Shown here piece after piece: positions 42,173 through 52,964 of a stretch of 64,000 nt of DNA (position 1 is the stretch's first letter; every line of letters begins with the position of its first letter). The notes under the pieces were generated by a model. It was not told the origin of the DNA, searched no databases, and was given only the letters and a program-made list of their open reading frames with translations. The stretch is from assembly GCA_035079385.1 (NCBI GenBank), contig JAVHKY010000059.1:2158001-2222000 (forward strand), written 5' to 3'. The position numbers were made by a program, and so were the translations under genes. The DNA comes from Aspidiotus rigidus. Its lineage: Eukaryota > Arthropoda > Insecta > Hemiptera > Diaspididae.

Positions 42173-43595
42173 CTTCCAAAAACTCCACAAAGCGAACCGT
42201 CCGATGAGACCCCTGGTCAACAGCATTCAATCACCATACTACAAGATAGCGAAGATCGTAGCCACATTCCTGAAAGAAAACTACCAGTTTGCACCCAGAC
42301 GAAGTATCAGAAACAACAGAGAGCTGATTGAGCAACTGGAAAAGTTGGAAATCAGGAGTAACGAAAAGCGTATATCCTTTGATGTGACTAATATGTTTGG
42401 TACCATACCGAAGGAGGAACTTCTCACTCTGCTCAAAAACCACTGATACCATGGGAACCCCGATGGGTCGAAGTACGCCAACATAGTGGAGGAGATCTTG
42501 AGCCAGAATTACTGCCGCTTCAATAACAGGTTCTACATACAGGAAAGGGGACTTCCGATGGGATCACCGCTGTCACCAATAATGGCGGAGATATTCATGA
42601 ATGATATGGAAAACAAGATATTGAAGGGCAGCAAGTTCAGAAACTCGATCAAACGCTGGGCCAGATATGTAGATGATATCCTAATTGTGTGGTCAGGCAC
42701 TGTTAGACAGGTGGATCTATTCCTTTCAGAAATGAAAGCGATGAATGAGAGCATCAAATTCACAGTGGAAAAAGGCAATGAGACCATAAACTATTTGGAC
42801 GTTACACTTACAATGGAGAACAATAGGATAGAGTACAAAATCTACAGGAAGCCGACGCATGCTGACACCATCATCGCAAATGACTCCTACCACCACCCCA
42901 GGCACAAGTTAACGGCAATCCAGAACTACTGCTATCGGGAAATTTCTATCCTTAAGAACAACGAAGAGAAGGGGAAAGAGATCGAGATAGTAAAGCAGAT
43001 CGCAGAAGCCAATGGTTACCGCAGATGTGTGGTGGAGGGAGTCTTTGGGAAAATGGAAACAAAGAAAAGAACCCATGATAGCATAGTGAGAAAGTACTCC
43101 GGATCGATACCATATATAGGAGAGTACACAAACAAGGTGATAAAGGCGTTCAATGGCTACGATGTGAATGTAGGTATCCAGAATAACCAACCCGTGGTGA
43201 AGAGAATCAGCAATGACCAGACGGAACAAAAGGACAAGGAAAGCTTGAGCGGAGTGTACAAGCTCAGTTGTGAACAGTGCGAGGGGATCTATATCGGTGA
43301 GACTGAGAGAAAGTTTGAGATCAGGAGAAAGGAGCACGAAACGTCGAGGGAGAAAGAAGATGGCAAGTCACTGTTTTGGAAACACTGTAACGAGGAAAAC
43401 CACGATGGAGAGGGAATATTTGAAGTCATACATGTAGAGAATCGCACAAAGAGAAGAAAACTCTGGGAACAAATGGAGATTGCAAAAGCTAAGAGGAAGA
43501 AAGCCTGCCTCTTGAACAATGTAATCATATTTGACAGCAAAAGATTATTCGGCCTGGTGATTGGACGAGAGAAGAAGAACGGAACCAACCAATGA
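42173..43595 (+). pseudogene. PLE-A2 reverse transcriptase and GIY-YIG endonuclease
   Basis: The best-preserved PLE frame in the window. KLHKANRPMRPLVNSIQS, FAPRRSIRNNRELIEQLEK, RISFDVTNMFGTIPKEELL (motif A) and LLKNH then TGA (42444-42446). The frame continues YHGNPDGSKYA, NIVEEILSQNY, RGLPMGSPLSPIMAEIFMN (motif B), WARYVDDILIVWSG (motif C), NYLDVTLTMENN, YKIYRKPTHAD, and then GVYKLSCEQCEGIYIGETE (GIY-YIG) with EIRRKEHETSREK and FGLVIGREKKN. From 42486 to 43595 there are 369 uninterrupted codons. The N-terminal ~200 residues are absent because of the head-to-head join. Confidence 0.9.
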
Positions 43596-43885
43596 GACGG
43601 CAGGAATCCAGGTAGCCAATAGAAACGCAGCATTTAGAACAATAGATTGAACCAATCACAAAGCAGTATGTTTCAGCCAATAAGAACACAATGTCATATT
43701 ATTGTAAGAATAAGTTTCTAAGAAGTGAACCAATCACAACATAGCATTCTTATAGCCAATAAGATCACAGTGTTATACCATAAAAACTCATGGTGAAGGC
43801 CTTGTTCTCCAGTCGCGACACAAATCTCCTTCTTCTTCCTTCAAGGGTGATCTTCCTTTCCTTCCTGCAAATCTGGATGTGGACA
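43311..43885 (+). repeat. Right inverted arm of PLE-A2
   Basis: The genuine 3' end of the body plus the first ~57 bases of the R1 fragment beyond GCGACACAA. Partner of 41598-42170. Confidence 0.9.
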
Positions 43886-44385
43886 GTACCCAGAAATCGA
43901 GAAGGCGATAGCGTGGTTCTCCATTAGCCCATTACATTCCCGGTCTACCTTCTCCTTCATGACGGTGGCTGCAAATTCAGACATCCTGATGTAACCTAGC
44001 ATGTTGGGTACCAGGCTACTTGGAGCAAGCGCTTCATTTATCCCAATCTCTTGAGAAGAGCGACTAAGCTTGCTCCGCTCACGCCTCCACGCCTCACACT
44101 GAAATAAGGTGTGCTGTGGTCCATCATCCCGTCCTTAGTCGTAGTGCGAACATGTTGCCTGCTCAACTTTCTTCAATTTCTTGTTGAAGCAGCCACGGCC
44201 GTGCTGACCAAGGTCTCGGTTCGTCCACCCATGAAGGTCGCATATTAACGGGTTGTGCACGTACCCAGCTCGCTCTGGGCAATTCTTGCTTTCCATTTCT
44301 TAACCTGGCCTCCTGCATGACCCGTAAAGCCTCTCTTTTTTGCTTTTAACATCACCGCTCTCTTCTAAGCAAGGAGCTCGATTGG
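43827..44385 (-). pseudogene. R1-clade element fragment (C-terminal zinc region)
   Basis: The DNA parallels 7863-8525, including GGCGATAGCGTGGTTCTCCA, CATGACGGTGGCTGCAAAT, CACGCCTCCACGCCTC and GCAAGGAGCTCGATTGGTGG, with small deletions and many substitutions. The 3'-most ~290 bases of the intact copy are absent because PLE-A2 borders it. It is too decayed for an open frame. Confidence 0.85.
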
Positions 44386-47300
44386 TGGGCAAACACTCTT
44401 ATCAGTGGAATAGTCGTGGACCACCTCGCCCACGGAAGTCCACAGATTGAGGGTGCGCTGGTATAACTTTTCTCGTGGTCTCATAGCCTCTCTTATCTTA
44501 ATTTAGGTTAGGTGCATGCTGAATGCTGACTTGAAAATCATGGTACATACATTATCGAATTAACTTTGACAATTTTATATTTTTATTTCTAAAAGTCTTC
44601 TGTCCCTATTTTCAAAATTTTTCGACTTGCTTTATGGAAAGTCATTCATCACGTCGTGGACAACAGACATGCAGAGTTCGATTGCTATAACTCTGATGTT
44701 AGGTTCAATAAAGGAATTCGTAAATTTGTGGCGTATGTTATTGACGTGTGTTTATGAAATTTCATAGTTAGACTCCATTCGAATAGCTAAATAAACGCAA
44801 ATCGCATCGACAACGTTCTGTAATGTAATCGTTGTATGTGCATCAAGGAAATACAACACTTTTCGGTATCTGGGCGCCACGCAACAACGATTTATACCGC
44901 GTTCTTCGCCCCGTTTCGCAACCCTTTTTGTGATATTCATCCCACTGACACACTATTTACCCTCTTTTCTAATTAAATAATTGCTGCCCCACGCAGTTCG
45001 AGAGGAAGAACGTTTTCGACTTTTCTGTTCACCATTCATTAGAGACGAACATGTTCTCGTTTGCCGAACACGCGGATAGAAACGAGGAGCGAGCGAACAT
45101 CTCTATTCGAAAAGGACCATTTTACTCGTTCTCTCTCTTTGGACATTAGAAGGGAGGTGCTCATTCGTTCTAAGTTTTGTTGAATTCGATATTTCTTTGT
45201 TTACGGCGAATTTTTACTTTTCCGTAGATTTTGCACTCGATGAAATAAGCGCGATGAAAAATACCGTATCAACTTTCCGGTGTCTATCGAAAGGCAACGA
45301 CAAACTGGCGAGGTACGACTATAAGACTAGATCGAATCGATAACGCATATACGAATACGGAAAATATCATCGAAAATCCGGATGTCAACAAATAGTTTAT
45401 CAAACTTGTATTTTTTTGATATTATTCCAAAAGTGTAAGTTGAGTGTTGGGGCCAATCGATCAGGGTCAGGGTGTTTGGCAGTGCTGGAGCCTGGGGCAT
45501 GGCCAAACGCAAACTAACCTACTGGGAACTCGCTGCCATTCAACCTTGCCAATTTCTGGGTAGCGTGTCGCGTCGCGTCTACTAACATTTTACCTCTCTG
45601 GTACAAATATATTATTGCGGTATATTCGAGACCGTCGACCGGAGGAAGTTTTTTCTTTCACGCCACTCTTTGGCAGTATCTTGACTTCATTTGGCTGTAA
45701 TAACGGACGCGACGCGTAAATTGTTTCGAGATTCTCCGCGACCACCTGTTTTATTGGAATAGATCCGAAAACACGACATCGTCTGCTTATGAATTACTAT
45801 ACGGTATCCAATTTTTTTCGCATATTTGTACGAGCGTTTCGCCGGCGGAATGAAATCTTCTTGTTCCGGTCACGTGGTTGGCGAGTACGGTGAAACGATG
45901 TAGTAAAAAAGATTTGTATACATATTCGAAAGTGAAAAAGAGTTCAAGGTAGGATGAGGAAATTGGGCGACGAGGCGAATGTGTTTGCGGATTCCTGAGG
46001 ACCGAAAAATTAAAAATCCTGAATTTGACATATTCCGAAAATATTTCCTCGGGGAAAAAAACAAAAAACTGTACCCCAAATTGAGAATTTAACATTTTAA
46101 TGATCTCTTAACAGTTCGTCCGTGTTCTTATTTTCTGTTCATTATTGCCTTAAAGTCTCTATTTTTTTTCGTAAACGGGGTCTAATGCGTTTTTTCAGCA
46201 CTTGACAATACGTTTAAGTTGCAATTTTCGAAGTGAATATCGCCACTTCAGTCGAACGGAGAACCCCTAACGTGTTGCGAAGCGCGGAAAAAATTATTCC
46301 TAATTTGAATAGAAACACCGTTAATTCAACATCGTTTAGGAATGAGCCGGGATTTTTTCCTATTCTTTCAGGGGGTGAGATTTAATACGCGTTATCTTAC
46401 GCGATTCTCAACAAGCAATGCTATGCGTTATATATTTTTAAGTGCTTTTATTTGGTCGTCGATGTTTGGGGTATTTTATAATAAAAGAAGGTCGACGTCT
46501 TCGTGATTTCTCGAAGCGTACGTTCTGTATTTTATTATTTGCATAATTCCGGTTTAATTTCGAGTGGGTTAGAGAATTATTGTTTTTTTTTTTTTTTTTT
46601 TTTATTCTTCCTTCTCGCATATACGGTAGCCGTATCCACGCGCCAAAATATGGGCAACTAGAGTATAGCTTTCGTTTTCACGGTGGAGGAAGAGAGAAAG
46701 GACTCGATTCTTATATCTTGTCGAGTCATTTTAATTTTACACTGATGACAGACGAAATCGAGAGACCGGTTCTATATTTCCGAGATCGAAGAGGACAGGT
46801 GTACATTATGATGTAGAGTAACGTAATCGTGCCAATAAACTACAAACTTTTGATGCGTTTAAAATTTGAATATGTAATTCGACTTGAAATCGACATCGAA
46901 TTTTCGTCAAATTATTCTTAATAAGGTGAAATCTTACTTATGCCCTATCAACCCCCTTAATAAGAAGTGGATACATAAAAAGAAAAATTATTTCGTAATC
47001 TAAGAAAAAATTGGCAAAATATAGTCAACTCATTTTTGCAACTTTTGTAGCATATGAAAAGAGATTTCAGTTCTTTAGGAATCTGACTCGGTATTCTTTT
47101 CAAGTTCTGGGTTAGGAAATAGAAGGCGGAAGTCTGAATGGACGGTGGACGTTTCTCGCTCTCGTAGATTTCCCATTGTTTTCCAAACTACCTTGACTCA
47201 CCTAGAAAAAGCCATGCCATACCTTACAAAGTAGAGAAAAGAGGCTGTGACGCCTACATCACCGCGATATTCAAATATTATTGCCATTTTCCAACATGAT

Positions 47301-49660
47301 CGTAATTTAATTAATTCGTGTAATGGTCCCTATAGAAACTCCCAAAATTTATATAAGTAAGATAAATGTGATAGTTATACCACGAATATACATTGTCGAT
47401 CCCTCCCTTCTAATCAATAGTCAATAATAAAGTCATGCAGTTCGTTTTCGAGAGATTGAAAATTTTGAAAATGATAATTCTGAACGTACATGTGTTCGAA
47501 ATGCCAATTCAAGAGTTTATCAGGGGGGAAAAAAAACGAAAACAATTTATTCTCGCAAAGTGACTTTTAACTTCGACTTGACAGCAGGCCATAAAGATTG
47601 TAAAATACGAACATATTTGATAGATCAGACATAAAGGAAAGGATTTTATGTTACCTACTTCGATTTAATTCTAGAAAATTCGGAGAATGGAGTTCAAAAA
47701 AGGTTTGAACTGTATAGGAATGAACAGAATTTGACTTTGAGTGATACAACTTCTGCTAGTATTGATTATATTCCAGATACTTCGAAATGATAATGGAAAT
47801 TATTTTCTATGTTTTTTTTCCTTCGATCTTGAGGATTTGTACTCTAAGAATTATATTAGAGGGTTATGAAACTTCCAGGTGGGTTCCCAGTGAGAACCAA
47901 GAATGGGTTATTCTGGGAATGTACGGAGGCAAGCGTCCTCAAAGTCGAGAGATGTATCTCGAAAGAGTACAGCGAAGCCACTAAGGTGCGCACCGTGAGT
48001 CAGGGACAGCTCAGTGAGCGGAGGCAGTGGTCACGGCTGGAGGCCCTATCCACTCTGACAAGTTTTCACTCAGAATCAAATCAGGTACACTAGGAAGTTG
48101 ATGCACAGTCTTTTGCGGGGGATTGTCGTTGGAATCCTTTCGATATTTGATCCGAGTTTGGATATCTTATATGTACTTGTTAAATTAATGTTGTATTCCT
48201 CATTACGCACCTTCCATATGAAATCGGTTTTAACGACTGTCGCTTATAACAACGATTTCCCTGTACCTTTCGGTGCAGATTCTTTGGTCTTTTTCATTTC
48301 AGTAGTGTATCTTTTTTAGTGTGGGAGTTTTAAAATGATTGTCTGTGTTCCGTGCTAAAGGGGGTTCAACTTGGTGGTTTTCATGCGAGCGTGGCGAATA
48401 AAAGTCCCAAGATCTTCTGCTCGGGATTCAAAACGAGAAAAATGAAATTTCATACAGATAAATATTTTTATTTTGAACGAATCGAGTGACTGAACACAAT
48501 CAAAACTAAAACAAGAAAAAAAAGACCAAGACATGAATGCTATTAAGTTATACAACTCTCGCCCTCATAAGAACCACATTGTTTCCGAGGGGGGACGGAG
48601 CTGTTCCGAAAAAGCCCCCGATCAGATAGGCTTCCTGTTCAAATCCACCCAATTTAAATAATGGGAAATATAAAATTGCACGCCTCATAAAATTATATTG
48701 ACCGCCAGTTCCCCTCCCGCCATAGAAAAAAACTGACCCGACGTTGAAACCTTGACGAACGCCATAAATGCACGCCAGGACTGGCACACCCGCATTTCAA
48801 AAGAAGATGATCTTGCTGCATTTATTGTGAGGAACTCCAGCCAGGATGGGCTTCACAGTAGAGACTGCCTCCCCATAATAAACCTCAAACTCCTTATGCG
48901 AGTGAGGTATGACTGTTGATGGAGGTGTTTTCCCAGTTGTTCCCCCCCGGAGGAGTCAGTCAGTCAGTTGGTTAATGCATTGGGTTTCGAGCATTGTCGG
49001 GAGATCTTTACTGGTTGGTAAAATACTGAGGTTCGTCGTCAAAATAATATGATTCGGCAGAAGTATGATGCCAAGGGGATGCGCGGTAGTTATATGGATC
49101 AGTGCAATAGCCGCGGACGTTTCATTATTGACTGGTATTCAAGAGTTCGCCGTTTTGACAATATTCGCACTTCTGATCCTTCCCTGCCAATTCCACTCTT
49201 CCTTTTCGCAGGCCCTTTTTGGCAATCAAGGTTCTTGGTGGAGTCTAATCTTCAGGCCCATTTGGAGCTTCCTTTCGATCTTCAAGAAACTTTTCACACT
49301 GCACATGTCAAGTGGTAGGCGGATGTTAATTTCGACTCTTCTCGGCGTTCGTTATTATGAAGGCAGGTACTATGTAGTCTTGAACTGAGATTTATTCAAG
49401 AAGCGGTTGGGCTTAGCCGTTGTAAATTATTTGAAAACTTATATTTGTTAATTGCATTAATATGTATCAATATTGTAATGCCTTTATGAAATATTATGGT
49501 GATGGTAAAAAAAAAAACTCCACTTGGAATGCTGCCTTGAGGCTTGTGCTGACTTGTCAATAACCAAAGCATTCCATTATCTTCTTTCTTGTTTCTTCTT
49601 CCTGTACCAGGTTTACTTACTTGATATATTATAGTTGAATGAATTAAATGTGGATCGCAT
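44386..49660. other. Long region without recognised genes
   Basis: No known family. Contents worth noting: poly(T) at 46580-46603, and overlapping short frames at 47787-48093 and 48548-48787 whose translations have normal composition but no motif. Nothing supports a gene call. Confidence 0.45.
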
Positions 49661-49667
49661 ACTGTTC

Positions 49668-49895
49668 TGCGCGTTCTTAAGTGTGTACTATATGGGAATG
49701 TGTGCACTACTTACATGGTGGTGTTCTTGTCCTCTTCAATGGATTCTGACTGTTTTGATTTTGTGTGCACAACTTGTATCAAGATATGTGCACTACTTAC
49801 TTTGTGTATTTGTCCGTTTCATAGGATTTCCAGTGTTTTGGATCGTGAGTGCACAACTTATATGAGGATGTGTGCACTACTTACTTCGTTTTTAT
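49668..49895 (+). repeat. ~85-bp tandem repeat, about 2.7 copies
   Basis: GTGCACTACTTAC recurs at 49702, 49788 and 49872, each preceded ~25 bases earlier by GTGCACAACTT or GTGTACTATAT. The spacings are 86 and 84. The open frames here are a by-product of the repeat. Confidence 0.8.
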
Positions 49896-50029
49896 CCGCG
49901 TAATACATTTCTTAGGCGTGTCAATTTTGTTTCCTTGGCGTGTTATCGATAGGCGGGCAATTTCGTTTTTTTGAGGCGTGCGATTAAATGTATGCCTTAA
50001 ATAATTGCTTAATTCGTGAAATAGGAACC

Positions 50030-50440
50030 TACTTTGCCCAATTTAAGGAATACCAATCAAATGGGCACTACCGAATAACTCAATTATAAATTTCCTCCTC
50101 TTTAATGAATCAAGTGATTTGAAATTTCCAGAAGCTGTAGAGGAACAATTGAGCTAATATCTTTTTCTCATTTGAGATTGAATGGATCTGAAGTTTCAAA
50201 TGCATTTTTTGGAGAATGCAACTTCCCTAAAGATTCCAATAACATCTTCAACTTCTTGCGACGATGTTGAGATTCAAGTAAAATTATACTTTGAATCATC
50301 CTCTACAGCTTATTGAAATCTCACATAATTTAACTTAACTGAAAAGAAATCAATTATTGAATACTTCAATTAAGCCCGCCAATGGGGCAAAGTAGCAGCC
50401 CATTTCACGTATTGAGCTATTACACAAATTAGGCTCAACA
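50030..50440. repeat. Small foldback/MITE-like element
   Basis: CTACTTTGCCC near 50030 pairs with GGGGCAAAGTAG near 50383. TTTCCAGAAGCTGTAGAGGA near 50126 pairs with TCCTCTACAGCTTATTGAAA near 50299. The right end GCAGCCCATTTCACGTATTG resembles the arms of the foldback element at 28490-30230. Confidence 0.5.
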
Positions 50441-50689
50441 CTATCCTAAGCTGTATAGGGTGTCAATGAGTGTAAAAAGGGTGAAAATTCTCTAATATGA
50501 AAAATCACAAAATCTTTTGAATTTCTCTTCATTCTCTTGTGAAATTTAGTACCAAATTCAAAAAAAAAAAAAAAAAAAAAAAAAAAACGAAGGAATTAGA
50601 ATTTCCTTTGAAATTTTTGGAATTTTTCTTCATCTATTGACCCATTTTGGCGTTTCGCAGAATTTCGTGAACATTTGTTCCTGGGGATT

Positions 50690-50912
50690 TGAAACGATTT
50701 AGTCTCTCGAGCTATACTTAGCATGAAAAAATTCGGACTGCCAAGCTATATACGATAAGAGGGCAATTTGGAAAAACGTTGACTATTCTTGTTCCGTATA
50801 GCTTCGAGCTCCCTTCCTCCCCTGTAGGTGGATTAGGTTGGGTTTTGTCCTATCAAGTTAGGCTGGGTAGTTTTTTCGAAATAACCCAGATAAAACAGCT
50901 TTCCTGTGAAAA
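50690..50912 (+). mobile_element. Minisatellite-bearing element, decayed copy 4
   Basis: Contains CTCGAGCTATACTTAGCATG, GCCAAGCTATATACGATAAG, TTCGAGCTCCCTTCCTCC and, at the right, GATAAAACAGCTTTCCTGTG, the counterpart of the CATAAAACAGGTTTCCCTG end of copy 1. An A(26) run precedes it (50562-50587). Confidence 0.55.
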
Positions 50913-50919
50913 AGAGCTA

Positions 50920-51790
50920 AACATTAGTTCTTGTAGTATAACGCTAGGATCTTAGCTATAACGATGCTGCGTTGTGATTGATCTACTCTTCAATCTGTGT
51001 ACAGCGTTTCTATTGGCTACCAAAAATGCTGTCATCTTGTAGGTCGGTTCTGTCCTTTTTTCGTTCGATCACCAAAATGAATAATCTTTTGCTGTCGTAT
51101 GATATCACATTGTTCAAGAGGCCGGCTTTTCTCCTCTTTATTATTTGCAATCCTCCAACTGTCTCTAGAGTTTTTTTTCTTTTTGTGTGGTTTTCTAAGT
51201 ATTTGACTTCAAGTATTCCTTCACCATTTTGCTGTTCTTCATTGAAAAATTTGGAAAACAGGGACTTTCTATCTTCTTTTTCCCTTGATGTTTCGTGCTC
51301 CTTTTTGCTGATACTGAACCTTTTCCAGGTCTCATCAATGTAGATGCCTTGGCCTTGTCTGCCACTGAGATTTTATACTCCTTTCAAATTCCCCTTGTCC
51401 TTTTCTTGCATCTATGCTCATTCTTTTCACCATGGGTCACACATTCATATCGTACGTTTTCATCACTTTGTGTACTTGTCCATGTATGGCTGGCAGTGAG
51501 CTGTAGTGTTTTTTCACTGTACTGTTATGGGTTTCCTTCTTTGCTTCCGTTGTTTCCAAGAATTCCCTCCCATTACGCCTTTAAAGCAGCCGATGGCTCC
51601 TGCGATCTGCTTTACAATCCCTATTTCATTGTTCCTCAGGACAGAGACTGCTTCATAGCAGTAGTTTTGAATCGCCGCTAATTTGTGCCTGGCAGGTGTT
51701 AGGAGTTGTTCGGAATGATGTTGGCTTCCTGTAGATTTTATGTTCTATCTTGTTATTCTACAATTTGAGTGTTAGGTTCTCTCATCGCCT
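50920..51790 (-). pseudogene. Penelope-like element A3, decayed 3' half
   Basis: The DNA aligns with 14860-15830 and with the reverse of 42800-43790: GTGATTG..., TTCTATTGGCTACC, CATTGTTCAAGAGGC, TTCGTGCTCCTTT and GCTAATTTGTGCC. It corresponds to the end of the RT and the GIY-YIG coding region on the minus strand. Open frames survive only in the wrong strand or are short. No inverted arm was found. It is the oldest of the three A copies by divergence. Confidence 0.75.
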
Positions 51791-52370
51791 TTTTTCGACG
51801 TCAAATCGATCCGACTCGCTATTTCGTCCGTCGTACTCGACTCAAAATCAATGTCCCCGCAATGTCGACCGACTGCTCCTCTTCACCAAAATTTAGTGGG
51901 CACCCACGTCGCTTTAGGATCGATGTAATTTCTTGCAGTCGACCTTGACGTTGCCTCGTTTTCGCGTGCTCTGGGGGGGTTCAGAATTCTGGTGAGAAAT
52001 GAGTCGACTGAGTGTGTCAGCGACTATTGACGTCAGAATTGCGTCGATTCGACAGTTTCTGTGCTGGTCTAGCATGACTGAGATCTTCAGTGGCCTTCGT
52101 TATAGAATTATGACTCTAAATTCTGTCTGCGAGTAGCAAAATCACCAGGCGAGGTGATGAATGTCGACTCTAGATCGACGATTGGAAGTCAATCAGCGTC
52201 CAGAAATCCGTTAATAATCGAAGCAACAGAGCAGTCGATTTCAGGTCGATCAAAAATTTCGAGAATTCGTTTGAAATTGACCTAAAAACGACGTGGTGAA
52301 TTAGTCGAAATGTGATAGACTCGTCGTGTTTGGCGACACCATATTTTTTCTAAATTATTTTGAATGTCCT
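51791..52370. other. TCGA-rich segment of unknown origin
   Basis: About sixteen TCGA tetramers (GTCGACT, ATCGAT, GTCGAC) occur in ~550 bases, far above the neighbouring AT-rich DNA. No frame, repeat partner or fold was recognised. Confidence 0.5.
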
Positions 52371-52439
52371 ACCGCGGCAAATTACCTCTCCTTCTCTGAT
52401 CCTTTTTTCATTATAGATCCTTGTCAGTCCGTGTTCATA

Positions 52440-52960
52440 ACATCTATCCGTACTCTTCATTCCAGTCCATTCAAATGGCTTCCCCGAGGAGAGGTTTGAA
52501 GTCTTCCTCTCTTTTTGATTGCCATAAACAATCTAATAAACTGTCTCCCTTTTCCCCTCTCTGAACGACTTTTTGCAGACGATTTCCTCGCTCTTATAAA
52601 TCCCAAATCAGCTGCTCGTCCTCTACAATTCACTCTCGATGAGGTCTCCTCATGTTCTTCCGATCGTGATTTGCGTTTTTTTTTAGCAAAAAACCCGTTC
52701 TCGTTATATTTCATGAAAGATACTTTTGTCTTCCATTCTCCAAAACTTCCACATCCTCTACCAAATTCCTTGGCCGTACCTTCGATTCCAAATACTCTTG
52801 GACCTTTCACATCAGAGCTTTGAAGATCAAGTTCCTAAGCTCATCAAATGTCCTTCGGCAGTCTTTCTTCCTGGCTGTTGAATTTTGTCATTGAATTGGG
52901 ACGATCTCTTCCTCTTCAGCCCGTCAGGATCTCGCAATATCCGTGTAAAATAATTTTTCT
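52440..52960 (+). pseudogene. LINE reverse-transcriptase remnant (motifs B-E)
   Basis: The + strand reads a degraded GLPQG-like start, then LIAINNLINCLPFPLSE, RLFADDFLALI (motif C), ARPLQFTLDEVSS, KDTFVFHSPKLP. After a frameshift it reads FLGRTFDSKYSWTFHI and LKIKFLSSSNVLR. The LFADD and LGxxFDxxxxWxxHI spacing and the LIAIND-type motif match I-like LINEs such as the one at 24166-26080. About 170 residues survive. Confidence 0.75.
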
Positions 52961-52964
52961 GCTT

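Larger units (their letters stand above)
41598..43885 (+). mobile_element. Penelope-like element A2 with ~575-bp inverted arms
   Basis: The left arm (41598-42170) is the reverse complement of the right arm (43311-43885), with few differences. The body from ~42173 encodes RT and GIY-YIG on the plus strand. The arms contain the end of the GIY-YIG coding region, the CCAAT-rich 3' UTR ending at GCGACACAA and, beyond that, 57 bases belonging to an R1-clade element. Only on the right does the R1 sequence continue (to ~44385). So the left arm is an inverted copy of the PLE 3' end plus adjacent target DNA. Confidence 0.85.

Noticed and set aside
41598..43885. DNA transposon with long terminal inverted repeats
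   Set aside because: The interior encodes a PLE RT and GIY-YIG, and the arms are its own 3' end plus R1 target DNA, so it is not a cut-and-paste element.
45787..46095. 102-codon minus-strand ORF
   Set aside because: Phenylalanine/serine-rich chance frame in AT-rich DNA; overlaps another frame of equal quality.
48548..48787. Minus-strand ORF with glycine- and valine-rich translation
   Set aside because: Looks protein-like but has no motif, partner exon or known relative that I can identify; left uncalled.
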